The notes: generated by a model from the sequence alone, not told the origin. Shown: positions 36,510 to 47,965, counted from the stretch's first letter. The stretch: 60,000 nucleotides of DNA from Cryptomeria japonica (GCF_030272615.1 NC_081411.1:826332397-826392396); one strand, 5' to 3'. Numbers and translations are program-made.

Positions 36510-36959
36510 TGTTAGGGTTTCAAGCATATCTGAAGCAAATATGAACTAATAATTATATGCAAATTTAAATACAAAAGATAAAGAAAAAAATAGGACACAG
36601 GTAACATAGAGATTTAATGTGGTTCACCTAGAATGGGTTACATCCACCATACACAGTTGTCCAATCTTTCTTATTATCCAACAAAAACAGTACATCAACC
36701 TTGTAATGCCTTAAGCATCCCAGCCGCTTATAACATGCGCTTTTAGGGCAACAAACAAAGTTGGCCTTTTTGGGGTTTTATTACAATGTCAGTTTTCATC
36801 AACAAAAAAATGGCAAAAAAAAATTTCTCGGGGGCTACCACCCCCAAACCCCCACAGAGGGCTTTTCCCGCTTTCCTGGGGCCCGACCCGACCCTAGACC
36901 CTAGTAAGGATACGTGCTGAGTGTACAGTACTTTTCTTATCAATCGCCACATATCAACA
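36510..36959 (-). repeat. copia-2 5' LTR with a GC-rich segment
   Basis: 450 bases. It aligns with 32037-32360 except for 36811-36935, a GC-rich, C-run-containing segment (GGGGCTACCACCCCC, GGGGCCCGACCCGACCC) absent from the partner. Confidence 0.9.
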
Positions 36960-37754
36960 ATAAGGGTTAATTTTAGGTTAAGATTACCCATTGGATAAAG
37001 CTTTTACCGAAAGGATAAACTCTTGTGCAAGGGTTAAAGGGATAACCATGGTCAAAGCAATGAATGCTTGATGAGACCCTATGGTTAGATGAGGGTTGAG
37101 TTAGGAAAAAAGTCTCTAACCATGCCACAAAGGGTTAGTTAACCATTAATGGTTTGGAAGACTTTGGGGACAAATTTGTAAGAGTCCTTCCAAATTTGGG
37201 GGTATTCAACAAGTTAGCTTGTTGAAGGCATAAAGGCTTTAATGCCTTTGGAAGACTTTACTCCAAATTTGAGAAGTGACATCCTCAAATTTAGGGAAAG
37301 GGGATAATTGAAAGGTTTTAGGTTAATTGATTAGGATTAGATGGGTTCTAGAAGAATTTAGGAAGGGGATTTAGGAGGCAAGTGGGAGATGTAGGATTTT
37401 GCAAGTGGGTGGAGAATAATAGAATTTAATTAAAATAAATTGCTTTATTTCAATTTTGGCTGCAAGTGGGGGATTTAGATAAATAAATTAGATTTATTTA
37501 TTTGGAGTGAACAATTTAATTAAATGTAAATTTAATTAAAAGTAGAGAGAAGGGATTTAATTAAATAAAATGATTTATTCAATTAAATGATGTGAAAGGC
37601 TAAAGTGAATTTAAATAAATAAATTGAATAATTTATTTAATCAAATAGAGGAATGTGGATGATTTAATTAAATTAGATTTAACTAAATAGAGGAATGAGA
37701 ATAAAATGAACATTAAATATTCATTTAGGAATGTGGTCATTTTTATAGTCTACA

Positions 37755-37769
37755 TTTCGCCCCTCTTTG
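37755..37769 (-). other. Tat element polypurine tract
   Basis: Minus strand CAAAGAGGGGCGAAA directly precedes the 3' LTR start TGTAGAC. Confidence 0.8.
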
Positions 37770-38091
37770 AATTGACATGTGTGCACATGTTAATTCAAAG
37801 AAAATTGATGTGTCGTCAAAATTTGATCAGTGTCGAAATGTCGATGTCGTGCCCCAGACTTTGATAAATGATGTTAATAATGCCCCCTCGAGAGATGAAT
37901 CAAAAAAATTAAAAATTTGGTTGATTTGATAATTGTTGTAGATTTGATCGCATTTTAAAATTTTGTCTATGTTGAATGCGCGCCCATTGATTCATCTCCC
38001 AATAATGATGTTTGCTAGGGTTAGAAGCGAGACCACAAGCAAAATACATGTCCCACTGCCTAACCCTAAGTTTTTTTACCCTATAAAAAGG

Positions 38092-38098
38092 TGAAAAG
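38092..38098 (+). promoter_or_regulatory. TATA box of the antisense PMD gene
   Basis: TATAAAA lies 65 bases before the ATG at 38163, with CTAACCCTAAG (telo-box-like) at about 38070. Position and wording fit a plant core promoter. It faces away from the LTR and into the element. Confidence 0.55.
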
Positions 38099-38324
38099 TG
38101 GTTTTATTTGTATCATTTGTGCTTGTTGACCTTGGAGAAAGTGAGATTTGGAGAGAGACAAAATGTCGGTTCCCTATGCTTCTCATCGATTCGAGCCCAT
38201 TCGTCAGTACCGGAGGGCCACCACGTATGGTCCACCTATAAGTCATCTAATTTTGCCCCTTTTTGCTTTTTGTTTTGTCAATTTTTAGCACATTTTTCAT
38301 TTTTAATGTCATGTTTTTATAGGT

Positions 38325-38663
38325 TAGCACGTAGGGTACGCATCATAGCGCATATGATAAAAACCGTAGCATGTAGAGTTTTGGAATTAGGGTAGTATCG
38401 GGGTTAGGTTTTGTAGCGCATAGATAGTGTAGGCTAGCGCATTAGGTAGAAATAGCACATAGGGCTAACAAGATAGCACATAGTAGGGAAAGGGTAGCGT
38501 GTAGGTGAAACCTAGCGCATAGGATTAGCAGGGTGGCATAGTGGGATTAAAGGGTAGCACATAGGAAAAGTTAGGACATAGGGTAAAGTCTGTAGTGCAT
38601 AGAGGTGTTTGGCTAGCACATAGGTGGTAGCATAGCGCATAGGGAAAATGCCTTAGCGCGTAG
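38325..38663 (+). repeat. Array of TAGCGCATAGG-like words in the PMD intron
   Basis: About 15 diverged copies of TAGCRCATAGG occur at irregular spacing of 15-35 bases. The same word in the opposite orientation fills the element's leader at 51354-51742 and 58312-58545. Confidence 0.85.
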
Positions 38664-39089
38664 GCAGAAAATGTAGTGTTTGTAGGAGGAAAGTATAATG
38701 TTGTGAGGTAATTTGAGAGGAATGAAGATTGTTTGGGGTAAGTAAGTGTTTGCCAATTTTTCCTGGATGGGTGTGATAGCCAATCTGCGTTCTTGTTGTG
38801 ATGATGTTTGAGTCTTGATAGATTGTGAAATTGCTTTTGCTGTTGAAGTACCAAGTTGAGTGATTGAATGATGATCCTTGTTTTCTTTTTGATTTGGATC
38901 TTTGATTTTTGCCTTGTCATTTAAATGTGATGTCCGATATGAGTTCCAATTCTTGATTTCCGATATGGTTCTTGCGATATGGATTTTTAAGTTGCTTGCA
39001 TTATGGGTTTTTGATGTGATTTTTGGATGTGGGGTTTTTTGAGTTTTGATATGGATCTTTTGATATGAGTGCTCGATATGGTGCTTTCA

Positions 39090-39520
39090 TTATGGGTCTT
39101 GATGTTTGATATGAAACTTAATTTGATATTTCATTGTTTCAAGTTGATTGTGTTCTGATATTGATACGGGATTTGATGTTCGATATGAAATTTGATTTGA
39201 ATTTCATTGTTTCAAGTTGATATGAATTTTGATGTTTATATGGTTTGATTGCTGATATGAAACTTGATTTGATTTTCATTGTTTCAAGTTGATATGGATT
39301 TTGATGTTTGATATGGGTTTGATTGCTGATATGAAACTTGATTTGATTTTCATTGTTTCAAGTTGATATGATTTTTGATATGAGTTATATTTTTTATATG
39401 AAACTTGATTTGATTTTTGTTGTTTCAAGTTGATATGATTTTTGATATGAGTTGGATTTTTGATATGAAACTTGATTTGATTTTCATTATTTCAAGTTGA
39501 TATGGATTTTCATGTTGATA
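39090..39520 (+). repeat. Tandem repeat in the PMD intron, 67-74 bp period
   Basis: The phrase GTTTCAAGTTGATATG recurs with CAAG starting at 39140, 39213, 39285, 39359, 39426 and 39493. The region upstream from about 38936 has looser GATATG words. Confidence 0.88.
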
Positions 39521-41594
39521 TGGTTTTGATTTGATGTGGGAACTAATATTGGACATGCTTTGTTTGTGATAGGAGCGGCTTGGGGTTCTTCAGTCACAAG
39601 AGCGATTTTTGAGGCTATGGTCTCTAATTCCACGATTGACATAGGTGGATAGAGATATCATTGAGAGATGTGGATTGTCCTCTTTGTTGGACATGCCTTG
39701 GTATATCATTAACTGGGGTTTATTGACAACATTGGCAGAGAGGTGGCATAGTGACACCAACACCTTTCACTTGGCGACAAGTGAGATTACAGTCACACCA
39801 GAGGATTTCTATCAGATTTTGTGGATCCTTGTGGTAGGTGCACTATTTCCTTATGAGCAGACTGAGGAGGGTGGGACCGAGGCACTTTGCCGGATTTTGC
39901 ATGATGATATAATTTGTGGGTATGAGATCCCTTGGCAGGATTTTATTGATTTTGACTATTGCCCACTACCATCAGTACTGGCAGGTGTCATAGGTGGCTT
40001 CTTGTGTCCTGACCGTAGGTCAAAGGGACTAGCAGTGGGATGGGGGTTGGTTCTGGAGGATATGGTGACACAGGGTCACTGATTTGCATGGGGGTTCTCC
40101 ATGTTGGCCCATTTATACAGAGATTTGCATCAGGTGGTATACTTAGGCTATAGCAGTTTATCAGTGGGGGTTACATTGCTACAGGTATGGGTGTGGGAGA
40201 ATATTCCTACAGTGAGGCCACTTTCAGACAAAGATAGGCCAGTTGGGTGCGCCTATCATATGGATACATAGGGATAGTTATCCAGCATAAGCTGGGAAAA
40301 CTAGAGCATTGGAGGAGGGTCTTAGATGATATCGATATGGTTGTTTGGAGACTACATATGGAGTGTGAGGTGTGGGAGGAGTATGGGCTAGAGATGCCCT
40401 TTGTGTACATGTCACGATTCTTGGTAGGACGGATGCCATTTGTGAATGAGAGATTCCTACATAGACAAGTTCAGCGGTAGTATGGTCAACAATAGGGTAT
40501 ACCATAGGGAGCATGTTTATATGCTCGTTGGAGGCAGGATGTGCATGCATCTAGCCGGACAGATATGGGACTATGCCTACGGGGTCCTAGATGCAAGGAT
40601 GACAAAGGAGCTTTTAGTGCTGTTTGTGGCTCATGTTGTAGCGTAGATATCGGATCCAATGGAGATGATTCCCTCTTTTGATGATGATGAGGATGAGCAA
40701 CCCAAGAGGCTAGGGAGACAAAGAGAGGAAGGAGTGGAGCTCAAGGAGGGAGGTGGGGATGATGGAGGTGATGATGGTGGAGTTGGTGGAGGAGGTGGCC
40801 GAGGTCGGCATGGAGATAGAGCATGGAGAGGAGATAGAGGGAGGAGAGGAGACAAAGGATGAGATGGTGGACATAAATGGATGTAGGGAGAGAGGGGAGG
40901 AGATGGTGGGGATAGACAGATGTAGGGAGAAATAGTAGTGCGATGAGCAATGGATGAGATAGGGAGAGGAGGTTTGGCAATTGGAGTTGGTGGTGGTGGG
41001 TAAGTAGGGGAGGTTATAGCAGTTGTAGGTGGGACAGATGAGTTTAGATGGACCACCTAGAGGAGGAGATCAAATGTGCTACCCCCACCAGTGTCGAGGA
41101 TAGGGAGAGGGATAGGGGGTACCACAACACAGGTAACCCTCCAAATTCGGATTCCCACTCATAGAGAGGATGCTTAGATTAGATCCTTATAGTTGTCAGT
41201 GTAGCATCTATAGACACAGTTATTGGCAGAACAGCATCAGATTACACAGATTACCACAAAGCATGATACAATGTTGGAGCGCTTAGGTCGAGTAGAGGCT
41301 CGAGCAGATAGTCTGGAGAGAGCAGCGGCTGGTGGCTCGATGAGAGACATATTGAGAGAGATGCAGTATATAGCCAAGGAGGCTGAGTACTACCAGCGTC
41401 TATATGAGGAGGTCATTCCTAAGGATCACAGAGCTCCTAGTTTTACTGCAATGAGATCCAGTTGATCCAAGAAGACTACATCGAGGACAGAGAGCAGAGG
41501 TGTGACTGGGCTGACTCATCATGATCCACCTAGAGATCCAGGTGTTGGGACATCTGCCTCGATACCTTCACCCTCAGGAGATAGTCATACCTGA

Positions 41595-43084
41595 GAGACC
41601 TTGTCTCTATTGTATTCTGATCATTGTGTTGTATTTGGGACAAACATGACATCCTATGTATATTTGATCATTTTTTAGATATATATATATATATGTGTAT
41701 GACACTGATTTATTTGATCCATATGTGATGTGTTTTATGGATGATGCTTTATATATGAATTTGATGATTCTATAATGATGATGCAATTCTTAGATAAATG
41801 CATATGATTTGATATTTGATGGATATGACTAGATAATGCATGATGTATGATATGTGAGATGTATGATAATGAAAATGCTATGTTGTGAGATGTATCTTGA
41901 AAATGAGATGTATGATAATGATATGTTGTGACATGTATCTTGAAAATGAGATGTATGATAATGATATGTTGTGACATGTATCTTGAAAATGAGATGTATG
42001 ATAATGATATACTTGTGAGATGTGTCTTGAAAATGAGATGTATGATAATGATATGCAACTATTTGTAAAATGATATGCAACTAATTGTAAAATGATATGC
42101 AACTATTTGATCATACTCATTCTTCCATTTGTCATTCCTGTATAGTCACATGTTGTTGCTTTCTTTGTGTTTATCATCATTGAACTATTTGGATATGTTG
42201 AAAATTTATACAAGCATAATGTTATAATTGAACCATAATGACCTGAGAAAAATTTACATGATTTTTGATTTTGCAAGATGGCAGAAGCATCGAGGTATAA
42301 TTGAACCAAGATGACCTGAGTGTGGCTTACGTATAAAGAGAAAAGATTAAACCATTTGTATGCACAAAGTGGAACCATGTCTTCAGTGATATGCTTTCAA
42401 TCACGTCTCAAGACAAGTATTTGCACCCTACAAGTGATCGCCTCACAGATAGAAAACTAAAAAAAATATTGGAGTCCCAATTACTTTCTCTAGTTTGATG
42501 TATTTTTGAGAAAACTTAGGGGATCGAGTAGTTCAAAAAGAGTTCAAGTGCAAAAATAGTCTAAACTTCATGCAAAATGTAAACATTTTATACTTCAGAA
42601 AATCATCCATCATGTGTTGTGAATTTGTTAAATGGGTCAATGTTTTATTCTCTTGATTGCTGAATTTTTGTTTCGATATGATTCTCTTGGTCTATTATAA
42701 GTTTTGATTTATTGATATGATGGAATGTAGATCAATGTTTCCCCTAGCTAAATTTACCGCCTGATGTGGATAGGTAGAGTGGTTACCAAGCCATGGTGGG
42801 ATATGATGAAATGATATTTGGATAAGCAAGGACAATGACTACGTTAAGTATGTCCTGGATAATGCTATTTTGATAAAGTGTTGGGCAATGGCCGGTGGTG
42901 TGTGATTGTGGATATAAAAGTTTTAAGAGTAAAGATAGATAGAGGAGTTTTTCTCTCACAAGTAGTTCATGTTGCCAGGTTTTCACCGGTTGTTTTTATT
43001 GCATCTTTTTGTTTGTTTTTGTATTTTTCTGATTTTTTTATTTTTTTTGTATTTTTAACCTTTTCTATGCATTAGACTGCTTAA
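41595..43084. other. Spacer between convergent PMD and integrase genes, with tandem repeats
   Basis: A 43-44 bp tandem repeat spans about 41860-42045 (CTTGAAAATGAG starting at 41896, 41939, 41982 and 42026). Three copies of a roughly 22-bp unit (ATGATATGCAACT) follow, to about 42112. The remainder shows no gene. Minus open frames over the repeats are repeat translations. Confidence 0.75.
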
Positions 43085-44200
43085 GTATAGTATTTGTTTA
43101 GATGGATGTTGTTTGTTGGTTCGTCGAGCACATGTCCTTCTGAAGTTGTTAGCTGGTAGGTGCCTGATCCATAGGCTGAAATGATGAGATAGGGACCCAA
43201 CCAGTTAGGTTCAAACTTCCCTTTCTTTTCTTGATCCTATTGATTTTTGGGATTTTCTTTGAGTACGAGATCACCGAATTTAAAAATCCTAGGGATGACC
43301 TTGTGGTTGTAGCTTTGGCACATGTGTTGCTAGTATGCTTTAAGGTGAGCATAGGCATGTTGTCGCTTTTCATCTAGAAGTTCTAGCTCTTGCAGTCTGT
43401 TTACATGATACTCTTCATTTGGAATGAGGTCGTTTAAAGATACTCTAAGTGATCGTATTTCTACCTCAAGGGTTAAAATTGCTTCTGATCCATACACTAA
43501 TGAATATGGCGTAGCTCCCGTAGGTGTATGGAGGCTAGTTCTATATGCCCAAAGTGTTGGATTGAGTTGCACGTGCCAATCGTTTCCTGCATCATTTGTT
43601 GTTTTCTTGAGGATTTTCAATATTGTTTTATTGGATGCCTCTACTTGACCATTCCCCTATGGCTAGTAAGGTGTAGAGAAATGATGTTGGCTTTTGAATC
43701 ATTCACATAGTTCTCATACATCTTGGTTTTTGAAAGGTCATCAATTATCTATGATGATGGAACTTGGAATTTCGTATCTGGAGATCAGATAATTCAAAAT
43801 AAAAGAGGCAATTTGTTTTCCAGTTACTATGGTCATGGGGACCGCTTCAATCCATTTGGTAAAATATTATGTTGTAGTGATAATGAACTTGTGTCCATTT
43901 GAAGATGAAGGGTGTATTTTACCTACTAAGTCCAGTCCCCATTGACAAAAGGGCCAGGAAGTTGTAAATGGCTGCAATTCCTATGTTGGTGCATGTATAA
44001 GATTGCCATGGATTTGGCATTTAGGACATTTCTTTGCAAAATGATAAGAATCCTTTTCCATTGTTGGCCACTAATATCCCATTCTTAGAAGTTTATTAGC
44101 AAGAGTACAACCACTTGAATGTGTTCCACAGATACCTTCATGAAGCTCTTGTAAAGAAGAGTTAGATTCATTATGATCAAGGCAACAGACAAGAGTACCA
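43085..44200 (-). pseudogene. Tat integrase
   Basis: ELHEGICGTHSSGCTLANKLL and KKCPKCQIHG give the HHCC zinc domain at about 44005-44160. The core shows WGLDLVGKI (first Asp), PSSIIID (second Asp) and, one frame over, GNGQVEASNKTILKIL (Glu). Frame 43620-43330 has WHVQLNPTLWAYRTS and TGATPYSLVYGSEAI. FKFGDLVLKENPKN and EPNWLGPYLIISAYG at about 43150-43260 form the GPY/F C-terminal module typical of gypsy integrases. Stops and at least one frame change near 43640-43740 inactivate it. Confidence 0.92.
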
Positions 44201-44454
44201 TCTAGACCTCGACAGTAAAGAGTATCAGCCGTTAGAGTATAACGGGTGGCTTGCTGGATAAAGTTATGTTTTTTATTTTGAGATAGGTCAATGGGTAGGG
44301 TATTGGTTTTGAGATAGTCATATATTTTTTCATATAACAGAGAGTCTGAACTAGTTAAGGTATAGATAACACAAGATGTGGAATTGTCATAGGCTGGGGA
44401 AAATAGTTGCTCTACCAGAAACTCATAATGATTTTGTTGTTTTATAATTTGTAG

Positions 44455-44835
44455 TAGTGAAGAGATAGTAGCCATTTCATCGGCTACTCTGTTGTCTAGC
44501 CTAGGTATTTGTTTGAAGGTGATGTGTATAAAATACTATTTGAAATCATCCACCATTTGTTTGTATGGTAGGAACTTGTCATCTTTTGTCTGATAGTCAT
44601 TGTTGATCCGATTTACAACTAGTTCTGAATCTCTATAGACTTTCAATTTTGTGATTCTCCATTCCATGACCATTTTGATTCCTATAACCAGTGCCTCATA
44701 CTCAGCAATGTTATTTGTGCATGGAAACATGAGCCTATATGATCTTGGTATGGTGTGTCTTTCAGGAGTGAGGAACAAGATGCCTCCACCTAAGCCATGC
44801 TGAGTGTAGGAACCATCAAAGTATAGGGTCCATTG
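44455..44835 (-). pseudogene. Tat second RNase H (archaeal type)
   Basis: LYFDGSYTQHGLGGGILFLTP at about 44780-44823 starts a second RNase H. NNIAEYEALVIGIKMV, KVYRDSELVVNRIN and NRVADEMAT supply the other acidic residues, so the full D-E-D-D set is present. Its place between the first RNase H and integrase is diagnostic of the Tat lineage. Only one stop (near 44537) interrupts it. It presumably takes over the function of the degraded first RNase H. Confidence 0.9.
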
Positions 44836-45059
44836 CTAGGTGGTAATAGTAAGAACATCCCTATCTGGAAATTTGATCTCCATTGGTTGTTTATCGGGTA
44901 GTGGTGCATCAGCTAATTGATCTGCAATTACCTATCCTTTGATAGCTTGACGCTCTATGTAGTGGATATCAAATTCGCTGAGAATCATTACCCATTTAGC
45001 CAATCTGCCTATGAGAGCTGCTTTGCCGAGTAAGTACTTTAGAGGGTCAATTTTTTCTA

Positions 45060-45430
45060 CTAGCTTGATTGTGTGAGATAGCATGTAGTGTCAGAACTTT
45101 TGAGAAGTGAAGACCGCTGTCAAACAATCTTTCTCAATGAATGTATAATTGAGCTCATATCCATTCAAATTTCTACTGATGTAATAGATATCTCGTTCCT
45201 TGCCTTCTTGATTTTCTTGTGCTAATAGTGCCCCCAATGATATGTTTGTTGTTGATATGTAGAGAATAAGTGGCTTCCCTGCTATTAGAGGTACCAGAAC
45301 TGGTGGGTTCATTAAATATTGCTTGATTTGATAGAATGATTTTGCACATTTGTCTTCCCATCTAAATGGTACATTCTTGTGTAGCAAATGATTGAATGGT
45401 AGACTTTTATCTACTAGTTGGGGGATGAAT
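45060..45430 (-). pseudogene. Tat first RNase H, degenerate
   Basis: FRWEDKCAKSFYQIKQYL and LILYISTTNISLGALLAQE form the gypsy RNase H start, with Thr-Thr-Asn where an Asp is usual. YTFIEKDCLTAVF retains the Glu. The missing first Asp agrees with the known decay of this domain in elements that carry a second RNase H. Confidence 0.85.
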
Positions 45431-46500
45431 CACCTGATTGACTAGAGTTGTCCTTGCAAGGATCTGAGTTGGCTAATGTTTTTAGGTGGTGGCATCTCCA
45501 TGATGGCTTGTACCTTTTCTGGATCTACTTCAATGCCTTTTTCTGACATGATGTAGCCTAATAACTTGCTTGATGTTACCCCAAAGACATACTTCTTAGG
45601 GTTGAGCCTGACTTGAAATTTCTCCAACCTTTCAAAAATTTTCTCTAATATGCCTAGATGTTCTGCTTGGGTAAATGACTTAGCTAGTAAATCATCCACA
45701 TAGTCCTCCATGAAGGTATGCATCATGGCATGAAAGATTGTTGTCATTGCTCATTGATAAGTTGCCCCAGCATTCTTTAAGCCAAAAGGCATGACATTCC
45801 AACAATACGTACCCCAAGGATAGGTAAACATTGTTTTATCTTGATCCTATGGAGCTACTTTGATTTGATTATAGCCAAAAAAACCATCCATTAATGATAG
45901 CATTGCATGTCCTACCGTGAGGTCTACAATTATGTTGATACTGGGCAAAGGAAAGTCATCCTTTGGATAGGCTTTGTTGACATCCCTAAAATCGGTGCAT
46001 ATCCTGATGCTGCCATCTGGTTTTGAGACTGGTACAATGTTGTAAATTCATTTAGCATAGTCTATAGGTTGAATAAATCCGACCTCTAATAGTTTCTTTA
46101 TCTCAGCTTTGACCATGAGTACTACATGTGGATTCATCTTTCTCAATGTTTTCTTAACTAGCTTAGCTCCTGGAGAAATAGATAAGTGATGCATGATTAA
46201 ATGTGGATCAATCTCGGGCATATCTGCATATGACCAAGCAAAATTGATTTGCTTTTATTTGAAAAATTTGATAAACTCTTGTTTTTCTGCCTCTGTCAGA
46301 GATTCTGCTAGGTGTATGTTTTTGGTTGCTTTCGTTGTACCAATGTTGATTGATTGAGTGGGCTCAATCAATATGGGTGATCGCTCTTGATATTTTTCAG
46401 GAAGAGTGTCAAGTCTCTCATCTTTAGATGCCTTAAAAAGGTTTTCACCCGTAGATGTGTCCTTAATTTTTACTTTTTTGTGATCTAGTGCTGCCATTGA
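45431..46500 (-). pseudogene. Tat reverse transcriptase
   Basis: Frame 46497-46255 is the upstream linker. Then MNPHVVLMVKAEIKKLLEVG, VPVSKPDGSIRICTDFRDVN, AYPKDDFPLP and MPFGLKNAGATYQ follow in order to YVDD at 45691-45702. LNPKKYVFGVTSSKLLGYIMS at about 45545-45610 is the thumb. Substituted stops (one after GATYQ) split it into pieces in largely one frame. It copies element RNA to cDNA. Confidence 0.93.
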
Positions 46501-47429
46501 CTAGTTTTCAGTAGTAGATCCTTTATTTATTTCATTTTTGCGACTGAGAGACTTGGCACTCCCCTGATTGTAGACGTCATTACTTTTTTTGTTGGTAGAG
46601 TTTGTTTCCAAGTTGACGGTACATAAGTAATGGATAATGGAATCATCATTGGGGAAAATTGGTATGTCATGATTTTTCAGGTTCATCCCAATCTATAAGA
46701 TTAGGAAAGACGAGTGGTAAAGAGTCATTGGGTGGGTCAAGTTTAGCTACTGTAAGTGTTAGGATGGAGGTATCATCAAGGTTGGCTAGGATATTAAATA
46801 AGTTAATGATTTTGTCAAGGTCTTGGATGGTATTATCTTCCGTGTAGACTTGCTCGTAATGTCATTGCTCATTTTCCTTGGCATCATAGGTATTTTGTGG
46901 ACCAAATTCAAGTAGCCTAGGCTCTATGCCTTGTCCTTCTTGAGAAAGGGGTGTATGACTAGCATTTTTAGCAATATCTTCAGTAATATTTGAACAACTT
47001 CCCCATTCATAATCATTTGAATCAGTCTTAGAAGTATTATCTCTGATTCTTTCAGTGCTATGGATAGGTATGTTGTAGGGTGAAAATAGGTTTTTGATTA
47101 TTGATACTAGTCTGACAGTTTTCTCTGATTGCGTATCAGATCCTACTTCTACTCTTTGCATCTTCTTGTATATTGTCTCTCCTTAGGGAGTAATGATATT
47201 GTCAGGAGGTGATTCTTCTTTGTTTGAAACAGGTTCCTGAACATGATGTACTTCCGCACAAGGTGCTTCTTCTTTTTGAATGGTTGACTCCTCGTGTTGT
47301 TTCTCTTTTTCTTGGTATTCACGTTCCTTTCGTATTGTTTCAACTAATTCAAATAGTGCCTCCTACCATGAGTCCTCCTTGTATTTCTTCTTTGCCTTCC
47401 ACTGAGGTTTTTGATATTTATTTGGTTTC
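46501..47429 (-). pseudogene. Tat protease-RT linker
   Basis: Low-complexity, Ser/Asn/Glu-rich sequence in broken frames (47161-46862, 46686-46501) without a domain. Long linkers here are normal in Tat elements. Confidence 0.6.
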
Positions 47430-47965
47430 TAATTTGGAGGTAGAGTGTGTTCATAGCCCAATCCTATTTTGTCTTTAGCAAACTGTGAAGGAGGATCTAA
47501 TGGTTCTGTGACACCTTCCTGATGCTTGCCGATGGGTCCTTTTCCATTGTATCCCATTTGTTGCATGATTAGATAGCCTTTTCCATACAGCTGTGTTGGT
47601 ATAGCTACTTCCATAGTAGCTGATCTAACTTCTTCTTCATCCTTGTATAGCCAACTAAGGATGTCCTTCTCTTCTGATTCATGAGCTAGTGTGCCTAGTT
47701 GAATAAATTTGCCATCAAACTTGGTGATGGGTTGTGTTGCTTGATGTGTTGATGCTGAAGGTAGCCCATGAGATTTAGGCGATGTGAGTAAGTTGATTAG
47801 ATACAAGGGTTCCAAAGAGTACTCTCCCATGCCTTGTTCCTTGATTTTCATCTTTTGTTTGAAATCCATGGATAAAGATTTAAGCTTTTCTTGCTGGAGA
47901 TCTGGTGCTAAGGAAGTTTGTTTTTCTCTGTTATGTGGAAACAAACTATCTTGGGCTGCCCCCAT
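47430..47965 (-). pseudogene. Tat G-patch region
   Basis: Frame 47965-47429 ends with MQQMGYNGKGPIGKHQEG, then TEPLDPP and KIGLGY at about 47455-47580. This spacing of Gly residues is that of a G-patch, a short RNA-binding module present after protease in Tat-type elements. Upstream is a basic, Gln-rich linker. The first Gly of the usual GxGLG reads GKGPIG, a mild departure. Confidence 0.75.

Larger units (their letters stand above)
32037..36959 (-). mobile_element. Ty1/copia element nested in the Tat 3' LTR (copia-2)
   Basis: LTRs are 32037-32360 and 36510-36959, both starting TGTTAGGGTTTCAAG and ending CATATCAACA on the plus strand. The flanking pentamers GTAAG (32032-32036) and ATAAG (36960-36964) are a target duplication with one change. 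The uninterrupted target survives in the other Tat LTR near 59338. Internal order on the minus strand is gag, protease, integrase, RT, RNase H. All domains are recognisable and all are broken by stops or frame changes. Confidence 0.94.
31348..37754 (-). repeat. Tat element 3' LTR, split by the nested copia element
   Basis: 31348-32036 matches 58654-59340, and 36960-37754 matches 59341 to the window end. The two parts are separated by the copia element at 32037-36959. The right edge TCTACA at 37754 is set by the purine tract just outside. On the minus strand the LTR starts TGTAGACTATAAAAATG. Without the insertion it is about 1.48 kb. Confidence 0.92.
38163..41594 (+). pseudogene. Antisense plant mobile domain (PMD, MAIN-like) gene inside the Tat element
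   Basis: A short first exon from ATG 38163 (MSVPYASHRFEPIRQYRRA) is followed by a likely intron to the AG at 39571-39572. Exon 2 begins ERLGVLQSQERFLRLW, then has RWHSDTNTFHLATSEITVTPEDFYQIL, the PMD signature (aminotransferase-like, PF10536 type). FAWGFSMLAHLYRDLHQV, VTLLQVWVWEN and VVWRLHMECEVWEEYG follow, the rest of that domain. From 40446 a single frame continues through an acidic Gly-rich stretch and a coiled coil (TMLERLGRVEARADSLERA) to TGA at 41594. There are stops at 39642 and 40083, frame changes near 40245 and 40450, and several stops at 40863-41220. The donor site is uncertain because none tried keeps exact phase. PMD proteins act in plant silencing and genome stability; a role for this copy is inferred. 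Confidence 0.75.

Noticed and set aside
38325-38663. CRISPR-like array
   Set aside because: Repeats are short, diverged and irregularly spaced, and the DNA is plant nuclear. The same holds for 51354-51742.
40631-41056. Pro/Ser-rich minus-strand open frame
   Set aside because: It is the antisense of the acidic Gly-rich tail of the PMD gene.
38163-41594. Independent host PMD gene
   Set aside because: It lies between the integrase end and the purine tract and LTR of one element with consistent boundaries, so capture by the element is simpler. It is not excluded without other copies.
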